Of a DNA stretch of 64,000 nt, positions 26,147 to 35,422 are shown one piece after another. Source of the DNA: Methylotenera versatilis 7 (GTDB taxonomy: Bacteria; Pseudomonadota; Gammaproteobacteria; Burkholderiales; Methylophilaceae); the NCBI RefSeq assembly GCF_000799165.1, contig NZ_JUGF01000001.1, positions 248,001 to 312,000 of the forward strand, given 5' to 3'. Position 1 is the first letter of the stretch; every line of letters starts with the position of its first letter. The position numbers were made by a program, and so were the translations under genes. A model generated the notes under the pieces. It was not told the DNA's origin, searched no databases, and was given only the letters and a program-made list of their open reading frames with translations.

Positions 26147-27034
26147 ATGCAAAAAGTATCTATATTACATTTGATTACCGCTGCTAAAAACGCCAGTCCG
26201 TTTGACGTAAATATGGCGTATGACGCGGGTTTTGACAAAATTATGCCTTATACCAATGTGGTGTTAAATGAGGTTGCAGGGCTTACGCAGGATGCGATTT
26301 TTTCGCGCAGTCCTTCAGGCGTAAAACGTGAGGCGCTATTTATTGGTGGGCGCGATATTCATCTGGCATTGACCATGCAGCAAGCCACGAAAAATGCCAT
26401 GTTCACACCGTTTGAAATGTCTACATTTGCAGATCCGTCTGGCGCATTTACAACAGCGGCAGCCATGCTGGCTAAAGTGGATACGGTACTAAAAAACAAT
26501 CAACAAGAATTAGCTGCACAAACCATTGCTATCTTGGGTGCAGGTGGAGCAGTTGGCAGCACAGTTGCCTTAATCGCCGCTTCATTGGGCGCCACAGTGC
26601 AATTGGTGGCACACAAAGAATTAGCGCAAATGCAGGCCTACGCAGCAGAGTTGGAATCAAAGTATGGATTAGCTCTGCAAGTGGTTGATGGTACTGATGA
26701 TGTAAAGAAAACACAGATTGTGCAAACTGCAACGGTCGCTATTTGTGCGGCAGCAGCAGGTATTAGGGTATTGGAACTGGCGCATTTTATTACCTCTAAA
26801 ACGCTTAAGATTGTGGCGGATGTGAATGCGGTTGCACCTTCTGGCGCAGCTGGCGTCGATGTGATGAGTGATGGACAGTTAATTGCAGATACACAGATTT
26901 TTGGACTGGGTGCATTGGCGATTGGCCAGTTAAAATATAAAACACAGCAAGCGATGCTGCAACAAATGCTGGAAACGGAGCATCCAGTGCATCTGGCTTA
27001 TAACCACGCATTTGATATCGCCAGAGCTTTCTAA
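26147..27034 (+). CDS. mtdB: NAD(P)-dependent methylene-tetrahydromethanopterin dehydrogenase
   Basis: 295 residues, matching MtdB of methylotrophs. The N-terminal catalytic region is SPFDVNMAYDAGFDKIMPYT, and IFSRSPSGVKREALFIGGRD is the segment that contacts the pterin. The Rossmann motif is AILGAGGAVGSTVALIAASLGA (about residues 127-148). It oxidises methylene-H4MPT to methenyl-H4MPT, the second step after formaldehyde condensation. It lies between beta-RFAP synthase and orfY/mch. Confidence 0.97.
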   Translation: MQKVSILHLITAAKNASPFDVNMAYDAGFDKIMPYTNVVLNEVAGLTQDAIFSRSPSGVKREALFIGGRDIHLALTMQQATKNAMFTPFEMSTFADPSGAFTTAAAMLAKVDTVLKNNQQELAAQTIAILGAGGAVGSTVALIAASLGATVQLVAHKELAQMQAYAAELESKYGLALQVVDGTDDVKKTQIVQTATVAICAAAAGIRVLELAHFITSKTLKIVADVNAVAPSGAAGVDVMSDGQLIADTQIFGLGALAIGQLKYKTQQAMLQQMLETEHPVHLAYNHAFDIARAF

Positions 27035-27048
27035 GTCATCTTTTAGTT

Positions 27049-28134
27049 GTGGTAAATACAATCATTATTGCGGCAATTTCCAGTCGCAGTTATGTGCAGG
27101 TGGCGGTTGATGCTGGTTTTGACGTGATTGCAATCGATGCATTTGCAGATGTGGACACGCAAAATCTAGCGGAAAAAGTGATTCAAATTGAGGTGAATTA
27201 CGGTCAATTTGATGCACATCAATTATTAGACGCTTTAAATCGAATAGACTTAGATCATTGTATAGGGTTGAGCTACGGTGCAGGTTTTGAGGCGCAGCCT
27301 GAGTTACTAGATCAAATCGCTTTATTGTTACCTGTCATTGGCAACAGTGCGGAAGTGCTGGAGCAATGCAAACAGCCGAAATCATTTTTTGCGCTGTGTG
27401 ATGCATGCAACATGTTCTATCCGGAAACGGTGTTCAAAAAACCAATCAATACGCTGGGTTGGCTGCAGAAAACGATTGGTGCAAGTGGTGGCGAGCATGT
27501 TAAATCCGCTTTACCTTTAGAATTAGAGTCTGCAAACCAAGTGTATTACCAGAAAAAACAGTCAGGTACACCCGTTTCTTGCCTGTTTTTGGCGGATGGT
27601 AAAAATGCCCTTGTGCTAGGTTTTAATGAGCAATGGTGTAGCCCGACACTATTGTCGCCTTATCGCTTCGGTGGTTTGGTTAGCCACACACTGTTGAGTG
27701 AAGCTGCTCAAAATAAACTAACGGCATTTGTGCAGATAATGACCCAGAAGCTGGTATTAAAAGGCTTGAACAGTTGCGATTGCCTTGTGCAAAATGACGA
27801 TGTATTGATGCTGGAAATCAACCCGCGCTTAAGTGCCAGTGTGGGCTTATATCAAACCAAGCGTGGCAATTTATTTACAGCACATGTGGATGCTTGCTTG
27901 GGGCGATTAGATAGCTGGCCGGTTGTAAACAAACAGTCGCGCGCATTGCAGATTGTCTACGCCGGTAAAACTGCAAAAGTGTCAGCAAAAATGGATTGGC
28001 CAGCATGGGTGTGTGATATTCCACAACCCAATAGTGAGATACCGGCGGGTGCGCCGATTTGTAGTGTGATTGCGGAAGCGCGTACGGCAAGGTTAGCCAA
28101 GCACAGAGTATTAGAAAGAGTAGCTAGCCTGTGA
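27049..28134 (+). CDS. orfY: ATP-grasp protein of the H4MPT cluster (OrfY)
   Basis: 361 residues starting at GTG 27049, 14 bp after mtdB. The N-terminus IIIAAISSRSYVQVAVDAGFDVIAIDAFAD is a preATP-grasp fold, and LEINPRLSASVGLYQ near residue 262 gives the ATP-grasp metal and ATP-binding end. The middle is shorter than in standard ATP-grasp enzymes. In methylotrophs orfY lies next to mch (cluster knowledge from memory) and is needed for H4MPT-linked C1 oxidation, probably as a ligase in cofactor synthesis. The reaction is not established. Confidence 0.85.
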   Translation: MVNTIIIAAISSRSYVQVAVDAGFDVIAIDAFADVDTQNLAEKVIQIEVNYGQFDAHQLLDALNRIDLDHCIGLSYGAGFEAQPELLDQIALLLPVIGNSAEVLEQCKQPKSFFALCDACNMFYPETVFKKPINTLGWLQKTIGASGGEHVKSALPLELESANQVYYQKKQSGTPVSCLFLADGKNALVLGFNEQWCSPTLLSPYRFGGLVSHTLLSEAAQNKLTAFVQIMTQKLVLKGLNSCDCLVQNDDVLMLEINPRLSASVGLYQTKRGNLFTAHVDACLGRLDSWPVVNKQSRALQIVYAGKTAKVSAKMDWPAWVCDIPQPNSEIPAGAPICSVIAEARTARLAKHRVLERVASL

Positions 28135-28237
28135 TACGCTTCAGGCTTTACGATTTCAGTTTTCATTACTTAATTTATCACTAGTTTAATTCATTAATTA
28201 AACTTAATAATCCAACAGTATGATTCAAAGCGAGCAT

Positions 28238-29200
28238 ATGTCACTTAGCAAAAATATCAGTATTAACCAATTATCTCAGCCCTTGGTTACGGCCTTAATT
28301 AACGATGCGAATGCACTTAATTTAAACGTTTACCCGCATGCGACAGGCGCAACAATTGTTGATGCTGGTATTGAAGCTACGGGCGGTTTAGAGGTTGGGC
28401 GACGCATTGCAGAAATCTGCATGGGTGGTTTGGGGCAAGTCAGTTTTGTGCAGAATAGCCATTTTGAAAATTGGCCAGCAGGCATACAAGTCACAGCAAA
28501 AAATCCTGTCTTAGCCTGTCTTGGTAGCCAATATGCGGGCTGGGCTTTAAGTTTCGAAAAGTTTTTTTCGCTTGGTTCTGGTCCGGCACGGTGTATCGCG
28601 CAGCGTGAAGATATTTTTAGTGATATTCAGTACAAAGATTCTGCTAATAAAACTGTATTAATATTAGAAACAGACAAAATCCCGCCTGCCGAAATCATTG
28701 CAAAAGTAGTGCGAGATACTAATGTATCCGCTGAGAATCTAACTTTCATCTTAACACCAACCCGCAGCCTCGCTGGTACAGTGCAGATTGTGGCGCGTGT
28801 ATTAGAGGTGGCCTTACATAAGTTGCACACATTGCATTTCCCCTTAGAACAGCTTGTTGATGGCATCGCCTCTGCGCCGTTGCCGCCACCCAGTCCGGAT
28901 TTTTTAACTGGAATGGGGCGTACGAATGATGCGATTTTATTTGGTGGTTTTGTGCAATTGTTTGTGCAGTCCACGGATGAGGCCGCAAAGCAATTAGCAG
29001 CAGATTTACCAAGTAACGCTTCAAAAGATTATGGCAAGCCGTTTGCGCAAGTATTTAAAGCGGTGAATATGGATTTTTATCAAATTGACCCGCTATTATT
29101 TTCACCAGCAAAAGTGACTATCACCAATTTAACCACAGGCAATAGTTTCTTTGGAGGCGCATTTAACGAGGCTTTATTAAATCAATCGTTCGGTGCTTAA
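28238..29200 (+). CDS. mch: Methenyl-tetrahydromethanopterin cyclohydrolase
   Basis: 320 residues from the ATG at 28238; an ATG at 28220 would add six residues. The later start is chosen because MSLSKNISINQLSQPLV aligns with the usual Mch N-terminus and AGCGAG lies just upstream. Family motifs include IVDAGIEATGGLEVGRRIAEICMGG, LGSQYAGWAL and FSLGSGPARC. The enzyme hydrolyses methenyl-H4MPT to N5-formyl-H4MPT. It stands between orfY and orf5, the standard order in methylotrophs. Confidence 0.97.
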   Translation: MSLSKNISINQLSQPLVTALINDANALNLNVYPHATGATIVDAGIEATGGLEVGRRIAEICMGGLGQVSFVQNSHFENWPAGIQVTAKNPVLACLGSQYAGWALSFEKFFSLGSGPARCIAQREDIFSDIQYKDSANKTVLILETDKIPPAEIIAKVVRDTNVSAENLTFILTPTRSLAGTVQIVARVLEVALHKLHTLHFPLEQLVDGIASAPLPPPSPDFLTGMGRTNDAILFGGFVQLFVQSTDEAAKQLAADLPSNASKDYGKPFAQVFKAVNMDFYQIDPLLFSPAKVTITNLTTGNSFFGGAFNEALLNQSFGA

Positions 29201-29210
29201 TGAGTCTTAA

Positions 29211-30104
29211 ATGCGCATTCCGATTTTTACCGATGAAGTGGAAACTAAAGGTGGCTGGCATGGCACGCAATTAGCTAAAGCTTTTGCTGTGCGCGGGGTT
29301 GAAGCGGTTTTTGTTTCGTTAAGAGATTGCGTGATTGATTTATCGCAAGACCTTGCCAAAAATTCTCAATTGCCCATTCAAATCCCCCATTTTAATGCCT
29401 TACCCAAAACCGTTTTTGTGCGCGGTATTGCGGGAGGAACTTTGCAGCAAATTACCACGCGCTTGAATATATTGCATATGCTGAGAATGAAGGGGACTGT
29501 TGTTTACAACGACGGTAAAGCGATTGAGCGTACCGTTGACAAAGCCATGACCAGTTTTTTACTGCACCAAGCTAGCATAAAAACGCCACAAACCTGGGTG
29601 TGTGAGTCCAGAAAAGTTGCACATGAAATCATCGCGCATAAAACAGTTAACACCAGTAAACAGTTAATTATTAAGCCTTTATTTGGATCGCAAGGGCAGG
29701 GCGTAAGACTTGTCAGTCAGCCATATCCTTTGCCGATGGATAAGTATGTGGATGGTGTTTTTTACTTACAAACATTGATTAAAGCTTCTCACGATTACCG
29801 TGTATTTGTAATCAACAATAAAGCAATTGCCGCTATACGCCGCAGTGGTGAAGGCTGGTTGCATAACGTAGCACTGGGTGCAGAGTGCGAGGCAATTGAT
29901 GATGCAGATATTTTAAATTTGGCAGAACAAGCTGCCAAAGCCCTAGATATTGCTTATTGCGGCGTGGATATTATCTGCGATGCGGATGGCGCGCTTTACG
30001 TATTGGAAGTGAATAGTATTCCCGCATGGCGCGGTTTACAAAGTGTGACGCAAATCAATATTGCCCAAGCTTTGGTGGATGATTGTTTAAGTCATCTAAA
30101 CTGA
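29211..30104 (+). CDS. orf5: RimK-type ATP-grasp ligase of the H4MPT cluster (Orf5)
   Basis: 297 residues. RimK-like features include MRIPIFTDEVETKGGWHGTQL, FVRGIAGGTLQQITTRLNILHMLR, ERTVDKAMTSFLLHQ, IIKPLFGSQGQGVRLV (ATP-binding lysine and glycine loop), HDYRVFVINNKAIAAIRR and YVLEVNSIPAWRGLQ (metal-binding Glu and Asn). It resembles MptN-type ligases that add glutamate to tetrahydromethanopterin in archaea. A role in the H4MPT side chain is inferred. It lies 10 bp after mch. Confidence 0.88.
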   Translation: MRIPIFTDEVETKGGWHGTQLAKAFAVRGVEAVFVSLRDCVIDLSQDLAKNSQLPIQIPHFNALPKTVFVRGIAGGTLQQITTRLNILHMLRMKGTVVYNDGKAIERTVDKAMTSFLLHQASIKTPQTWVCESRKVAHEIIAHKTVNTSKQLIIKPLFGSQGQGVRLVSQPYPLPMDKYVDGVFYLQTLIKASHDYRVFVINNKAIAAIRRSGEGWLHNVALGAECEAIDDADILNLAEQAAKALDIAYCGVDIICDADGALYVLEVNSIPAWRGLQSVTQINIAQALVDDCLSHLN

Positions 30105-30119
30105 TGAGATATAAATCTT

Positions 30120-31004
30120 ATGTCTAGTATTAATCAACAGCCATTAAATCAACAATTGGCCCAACTTTTCAAGATGGCTTGTATCGCCGAGCTTGAGGCA
30201 TTAAAACCTGGCAATGTGCATATTTTTGCAGATGGCCACGGCATGACTATCCATGACTTTATCAAAAGTGCCGAAGCGGTTTCTAGCGTAATCGCACAGG
30301 CGGATTTAAGTTTAGGCCAGCGTATTTTAGTTAGCGTGGAAGCGACGCAAAAATCAGTTTCCTGCAATACCAATTTAGGCATTATTTTATTGTGCGCGCC
30401 TTTAATTCATGCGGTTTTAACGCCATTGCAAGGTAATTTACAGCAACGTTTAAAACAAGTATTGCAGCAGACGACCACCAGCGATGCGCAATGCACTTTT
30501 GATGCCATTGCACTGGCTAATCCTGCGGGCTTGGGTGATGTAGCGCAACACGATGTGCGTCAGCAGGCTGGTTGCACTTTACTGCAAGCCATGCAAGCTG
30601 CGGCGGACCGCGATTTAATCGCCATGCAATATGCCAATGGATTTGAAGTGATTTTCAAGCTTGGCTTGCCAATATTGACTGAGGCTGATATTGAAAATAA
30701 TACCGGTATGAATAGTGCGTGGTTAACGACAAAACTGTACCTGACATTGCTATCCGCCTTTGCCGATTCGCATATTGTGCGTAAGCACGGCGTAAGGGTC
30801 GCCGCAGATATTCAGCATCAAGCCAGCCAACATTTAACAATGTTTAACATTTCAGATAGCCCTAAGCTGTATCAAAGCAAGTTGCTTGCATGGGATAATC
30901 GGCTTAAGCAACAACAGGTGAACCCAGGTACAAGTGCCGATTTAACGGTAGCGTGCTTGTTCGTGCGTGCGTTAAATAATAAGTTGATTCAATACGATGG
31001 TTAG
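30120..31004 (+). CDS. orf7: CitG/MdcB-like (triphosphoribosyl-dephospho-CoA synthase family) protein, Orf7
   Basis: 294 residues. MACIAELEALKPGNVHIFADGHGM is the CitG-family signature (EALKPGNV), followed by FIKSAEAVSSVI, SVSCNTNLGIILLCAPL and ANPAGLGDVAQHDVR. True CitG makes the prosthetic group of citrate lyase; no citrate or malonate decarboxylase genes are near, and this homologue is constant in methylotroph H4MPT clusters as orf7, so it probably transfers a phosphoribosyl-type group in cofactor synthesis. This is inference. It starts 15 bp after orf5 and ends the cluster. Confidence 0.85.
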   Translation: MSSINQQPLNQQLAQLFKMACIAELEALKPGNVHIFADGHGMTIHDFIKSAEAVSSVIAQADLSLGQRILVSVEATQKSVSCNTNLGIILLCAPLIHAVLTPLQGNLQQRLKQVLQQTTTSDAQCTFDAIALANPAGLGDVAQHDVRQQAGCTLLQAMQAAADRDLIAMQYANGFEVIFKLGLPILTEADIENNTGMNSAWLTTKLYLTLLSAFADSHIVRKHGVRVAADIQHQASQHLTMFNISDSPKLYQSKLLAWDNRLKQQQVNPGTSADLTVACLFVRALNNKLIQYDG

Positions 31005-31060
31005 CTAACGATTTGGCATGAGTTGCAATAAGAATAGTAAGAATAGGAAATATCATAGGG

Positions 31061-31744
31061 ATGAAAATAGCATTTTTAGAAGACAATGAAAGTTTTGCTG
31101 AAGATATAGTACGTTCACTCACAGCGGCAGGGCATGAAGTACAACATTTTTTAATGGGGCGAGAGTATTTAAAAGCAGTTGTCAGCGATAAGTTTGATTT
31201 ATGTCTGCTGGATTGGGAAGTGCCAGACATGAGTGGTGCAGAAGTACTTGCTAGCCTGCGGTTAAAAGGCAATACGCCACCTGTGGTTTTTTTAACCGGC
31301 AGAGATGCTGAAGAAGATATTGTGCAAGTGATGGAAGCAGGTGCTGATGATTATATTGTGAAGCCGCCAAATATCAATGTATTATTGGCACGAATTAGCG
31401 CGCTTCATCGCAGGGTTAATCCTAATAAAAATCAGGCAGAATCCATTAATCATGGTCAGTTGAAGATAGATCTGAACAAAAGAAAATTCGAGATTAACGC
31501 TCAAATTATCAAGCTGACAGAAAAAGAAACCGAGTTGGCGCTGTATTTTTTTGCAAATTTAGATGTTTTATTATCGCGTGCGCATTTAACCAAAGTGGTT
31601 TGGGGAACGACCCCGGATATTGATACGCGGACGATTGATGTGCATGTGAGCCATTTGCGTAGCAAATTAAAGTTATTGCCGCAATTTGGCTGGCGTCTGA
31701 TTTCCGTTTATCATCAAGGCTACCGCTTAGAGCGTTTGGTATAG
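31061..31744 (+). CDS. OmpR-family response regulator
   Basis: 227 residues. The receiver domain has the acidic pair E7-D8, phospho-acceptor D51 (CLLDWEVPDMSG), the Thr in FLTGRD and the Lys in YIVKPP. The C-terminal winged helix (about 135-225) includes LTEKETELALYFF, TRTIDVHVSHLRSKL and LISVYHQGYRLERL. It is a DNA-binding regulator, presumably paired with the CHASE2 histidine kinase two genes downstream. It begins 56 bp after orf7. Confidence 0.92.
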   Translation: MKIAFLEDNESFAEDIVRSLTAAGHEVQHFLMGREYLKAVVSDKFDLCLLDWEVPDMSGAEVLASLRLKGNTPPVVFLTGRDAEEDIVQVMEAGADDYIVKPPNINVLLARISALHRRVNPNKNQAESINHGQLKIDLNKRKFEINAQIIKLTEKETELALYFFANLDVLLSRAHLTKVVWGTTPDIDTRTIDVHVSHLRSKLKLLPQFGWRLISVYHQGYRLERLV

Positions 31745-31800
31745 ATTCTTTTGGATTTAGGTTGAAATTCCTGTTAGTTAAAAATAAATTTCAAGCCGAT

Positions 31801-33450
31801 ATGAATACTAAAATGCACATAAAAATCCCCTTTTTAAATGTAGTAAAGCAAACGCATTTCACACGTTCAATTTTGCTGTTAACCTTATTGGCGCCACAAC
31901 TGAACGGCGGCGTCTTCGCCGCAGAGACTTCACCTGAATGGGTTTACAGTGTGCGTCCGCACGATACCTTGATTCATTTTGGTGAACAGCATTTAATCAA
32001 TCCAAATGATTGGCATATTTTACAAAAATTAAATCGCATAAAAGACCCTTATCGCATGCCTATCGGCAGCAAAATTCGTGTGCCTCTGCATTTGGTTAAG
32101 CAAGGCCCTGCCAATGCAGAAATCGTATCAAGTGTAGGTACGGCTTTTATCCTGAAAGCCAATCAAACTAAACAGCTAGTTGTTGTAGGACAGCAGTTAA
32201 GTCCAGGTAGTGAACTGCAAACGGCAGATAAAAGTAAGCTCAACATTCGTTTTGCCGATGGTTCCATAGTGACGATGCAGTCCAATTCGACTTTGAAATT
32301 GGATAGTTTGAGCATGTATAGCGGTGGCGGTATGGTTGATACCAAGCTGCGCTTGCAACAGGGTAAAGTTGAAGTAGAAGCAAACCCTCAAAAAATGCAG
32401 GGCAATAACATGCAGATATTTACGCCGACTGCAGTAGCAGCCGTGCGCGGCACTGAATTTAGAGTGTCGACAGATGAGCAGCATATTTGGCAAGAAACCT
32501 TAGATGGACAGGTCGCGTTGTCCGCTGCAGGTGAAGAGGTAGCGGTTGAAAAAGGCTACGGTAGTTTGTCTGAAAATGGCCATGCGCCGCAGCCACCTGT
32601 TATGTTGTTGCCCGCACCCGATGTAAGTTCACTACCTGTCAAGCTAGCGACGTTGCCGGTTACTTTTACGATGCCTGCGCAGAAAGATGCTGTCGCTTGG
32701 GTTGGCAAGGTCTACAAGGAAGCACAATTGAATACCGTGCTAGCCGAGGCGGAAAGTCAGACTAGTCGTTTAGATTTTGGTGATATTGATGACGGGCAAT
32801 ATTATTTAGAAGTGCGTGCAAAAGATAGCAACGGTTTAGAAGGCTATGATGCAACGCATCCATTTACGATACGTACGCGTCTTTTGGCGCCCGAAGCTGT
32901 TTCGCCGCGTCAGGCAGAGGTTGTGAGGGAGCTTAAACCGGTATTAAGCTGGTCAGCGGCAGATATGGCTAAAACCTATTTGATCGAATTTGCTAAAGAT
33001 GCGGAATTTAAAGATATATTGCAAACGGAGCAAGTAACCGTTAACCAGTTCATACCAAAAGATCCATTACAAATAGGTCAGTATTTTTGGCGTTTAGCCA
33101 GTGTGGACGGTGACGATGTTAGCCCTTATTCCGGTGTGAATCAGTTTAGCTATAAACCAGTCCCCCCCATGCCAGACATTAGCCAATTAGTTGCTAAAGT
33201 TGAAGAGAATCGGGTGTTTATTACAACGGTTGATCCGCCAGAAGGTTTAGCTTATGAGGCGATGTTAGACAATGAAATGAATAATCAAATCAATGTTTGG
33301 CAAGCCGTTGGTTTAGATGGTCATTTTGATTTCTTGCTACGTGAATACGGCAAACAAACTTTGAGGCTGCGCTTGGTTGATACCGATGGCTTTGCCGGGC
33401 CAGAAGCAAAAACAGCGTTCGATGCTTGGCCGCAATGGCGATTCCCTTAA
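31801..33450 (+). CDS. Exported LysM and FecR-domain protein
   Basis: 549 residues from the ATG at 31801; a TTG at 31762 would add 13, and neither has a strong ribosome site. A signal-like hydrophobic segment (SILLLTLLAPQLNGGVFA) ends near residue 38. A LysM-like domain follows (VYSVRPHDTLIHFGEQHL to IGSKIRVPLHL), then a FecR domain (IVTMQSNSTLKLDS, FTPTAVAAVRGTEFRVS), then repeats of a fibronectin-like type (YLEVRAKDSNGLEGYDATHPF, VLSWSAADMAKTYLIEF). It is periplasmic or envelope-bound. The order regulator - FecR/LysM - CHASE2 kinase recurs in Proteobacteria, suggesting that it presents or modulates the signal sensed by the kinase. The ligand is unknown. Confidence 0.82.
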   Translation: MNTKMHIKIPFLNVVKQTHFTRSILLLTLLAPQLNGGVFAAETSPEWVYSVRPHDTLIHFGEQHLINPNDWHILQKLNRIKDPYRMPIGSKIRVPLHLVKQGPANAEIVSSVGTAFILKANQTKQLVVVGQQLSPGSELQTADKSKLNIRFADGSIVTMQSNSTLKLDSLSMYSGGGMVDTKLRLQQGKVEVEANPQKMQGNNMQIFTPTAVAAVRGTEFRVSTDEQHIWQETLDGQVALSAAGEEVAVEKGYGSLSENGHAPQPPVMLLPAPDVSSLPVKLATLPVTFTMPAQKDAVAWVGKVYKEAQLNTVLAEAESQTSRLDFGDIDDGQYYLEVRAKDSNGLEGYDATHPFTIRTRLLAPEAVSPRQAEVVRELKPVLSWSAADMAKTYLIEFAKDAEFKDILQTEQVTVNQFIPKDPLQIGQYFWRLASVDGDDVSPYSGVNQFSYKPVPPMPDISQLVAKVEENRVFITTVDPPEGLAYEAMLDNEMNNQINVWQAVGLDGHFDFLLREYGKQTLRLRLVDTDGFAGPEAKTAFDAWPQWRFP

Positions 33451-33481
33451 TTAAGGTGAGTACTTTTAGAAGAAACATCAT

Positions 33482-35422
33482 TTGACCCGCATTCGTTTTA
33501 ACGATTATGTATCGACAGCATTGATTTTGCTGTCACTGGTGGTGTTAATCCATGTAACCGGATTATTTTCGCGCGTCGATAACCTGATTTTTGATATAGG
33601 GCAGAAGCTTCATACAACACCTGCACCTAATGACATTGTTATTGTGGCGATTGATGAAAATAGCTTGTCCCGGTTAGGTCGCTGGCCTTGGTCAAGGCAA
33701 ATCCATGCTGATTTGATTCAGCGCCTTAAACAAGAAAACACGCTCGCAATTGGCTTGGATATTGTTTTTTCTGAACCAGATCAATTAAATCCTTCGTCTG
33801 ATATTGCACTGGCAGAAGCTATACGGCAGGCTGGTAATGTCGTGCTGCCAGTATTGCTAGAAACTGCGCGGGTGAACGGTCAATTGATTGAAACATTACC
33901 ATTGCCTGATTTAGCAGAAAATGCGGCCGATTTAGGCCGTGTGCATGCGGTGCTGGATGAAGACGGTATTGCTCGTAGTGTTTATTTGTTTGAAGGTATT
34001 GGCACACCAGTTTGGCAACATTTTTCACAGGCGGTATTAAATGTTGCACTTAAGCAGCCTTCAAAAAATCAGTTTCAAGCCTCAATCTTTCAGCAAGATT
34101 CAGTTGCGAACAGTATGTTTTCTTTACAACAGCAACAACAAAAGAGAGTGAATTTCAGCGGGCCGCCAGATCACTTTTCTACTATTTCATATGCACAGGT
34201 TTTAAATGGTGAGTTTGCAGAAGATACCTTTAAAGACAAAATCGTGCTTATCGGTGCCACTGCATCTGGTATGAATGATTTATTGTCCACGCCCGTATCA
34301 GGGCTAGGGCAGCCAATGGCTGGAGTCGAGTTTCATGCCAACGTATTGGATTCGATGCGTACCGCAGGGCTGATTGATGTGGTGCCCATATGGTTGAGTC
34401 TATTGGTTTTAATTGCCCTGGCGTTGCTACCTTTGGTGTGGATGCCCAAATTATCCGCGTTAAGAGGACTGGTTTCAACATTACTATATTTTGTGTTGAT
34501 TGGTTTGTTAGCAACCATTTTACCTAGGATGTTGAGTATTTGGATTCCGCCATCTGCCGCGCTATTGCCAGTATTAATTTCTTATCCGGTATGGAGTTGG
34601 CGCAAGCTGGAGGCAGCTCAACGTTATTTAGATCAGGAGTTGGCCTATTTAAAAAGTTTAATCCTTAAACCAGACGCAAAAGACCATGCTACACATAGCT
34701 ATGACAGTTTTGATGCTCGCATTGAGCAAGTGCGTGTGGCGGGGCAGCAATTACGATTTTTACAGAATGACCGCAAAGAAGTATTGGCCTTTATCTCACA
34801 TGACTTACGCGCGCCATTGGCGAGTGCCATGATGGTGCTGGAGGAGCATCAGCAGCTTAAATCAAGATTGTATGCGCCGCTATCTCAGGCGTTAAATTTG
34901 GCTGAAGACTTTTTACAGGCTTCGCGCGCTGAGATGAGCAGTCGTGCCGACTTTAAAGAGCTGGATTTTGCCGGTATTACGCATCAGGCGGTAGATGATG
35001 CCTATGAAAGCGCACTTAAGAAAAACATCACATTGGAAAGGGAGATTGTAGACGGCTTGGTGTGGGTGAATGGTAATTTTGGATTATTACATAGGGCTAT
35101 TCTGAACTTGGTATTGAATGCTATCAAGTTTGCACCTGAATACTCTACAGTGTTAATTCAGCTCACTTATGCGAATCAACAAGCGGTGATGAGCGTGGTT
35201 GATTATGGGGCAGGTATTTCACCAGATGAGCAGAAGCAATTGTTTAAACGATTTAGCCGATTAAAAGGCGGCAATGCCGCACCGGACGGCGCTGGTTTAG
35301 GTTTGTATTTTGTGCATACGGTGGCAGAGAAACATCTTGGTAGCGTTGATGTGGACAGTGAGCTTGGACACAAAACCAGTTTTAATCTGCGACTGCCTGT
35401 GCTGAGCTATCAGCAGCATTAA
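33482..35422 (+). CDS. CHASE2-domain sensor histidine kinase
   Basis: 646 residues beginning at TTG 33482 (AGAAG upstream; no in-frame ATG near). One N-terminal membrane helix precedes the extracytoplasmic CHASE2 domain (about 30-300; IVIVAIDENSLSRLGRWPWSR, GLDIVFSEPDQ, KIVLIGATASGMNDL). Three membrane helices follow (about 300-370), then a linker. The kinase core has phospho-acceptor His440 (FISHDLRAPLASAMM), N box LNLVLNAIKFAPE, and G boxes VVDYGAGIS and GAGLGLYFVHTVAEKHLG. It probably phosphorylates the regulator at 31061. Its last 41 bases overlap the 3' end of the convergent diguanylate cyclase. Confidence 0.93.
   Translation: MTRIRFNDYVSTALILLSLVVLIHVTGLFSRVDNLIFDIGQKLHTTPAPNDIVIVAIDENSLSRLGRWPWSRQIHADLIQRLKQENTLAIGLDIVFSEPDQLNPSSDIALAEAIRQAGNVVLPVLLETARVNGQLIETLPLPDLAENAADLGRVHAVLDEDGIARSVYLFEGIGTPVWQHFSQAVLNVALKQPSKNQFQASIFQQDSVANSMFSLQQQQQKRVNFSGPPDHFSTISYAQVLNGEFAEDTFKDKIVLIGATASGMNDLLSTPVSGLGQPMAGVEFHANVLDSMRTAGLIDVVPIWLSLLVLIALALLPLVWMPKLSALRGLVSTLLYFVLIGLLATILPRMLSIWIPPSAALLPVLISYPVWSWRKLEAAQRYLDQELAYLKSLILKPDAKDHATHSYDSFDARIEQVRVAGQQLRFLQNDRKEVLAFISHDLRAPLASAMMVLEEHQQLKSRLYAPLSQALNLAEDFLQASRAEMSSRADFKELDFAGITHQAVDDAYESALKKNITLEREIVDGLVWVNGNFGLLHRAILNLVLNAIKFAPEYSTVLIQLTYANQQAVMSVVDYGAGISPDEQKQLFKRFSRLKGGNAAPDGAGLGLYFVHTVAEKHLGSVDVDSELGHKTSFNLRLPVLSYQQH

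Noticed and set aside
30120-31004. Citrate lyase accessory gene citG
   Set aside because: No citrate lyase or malonate decarboxylase genes nearby; the position matches orf7 of methylotroph H4MPT clusters.
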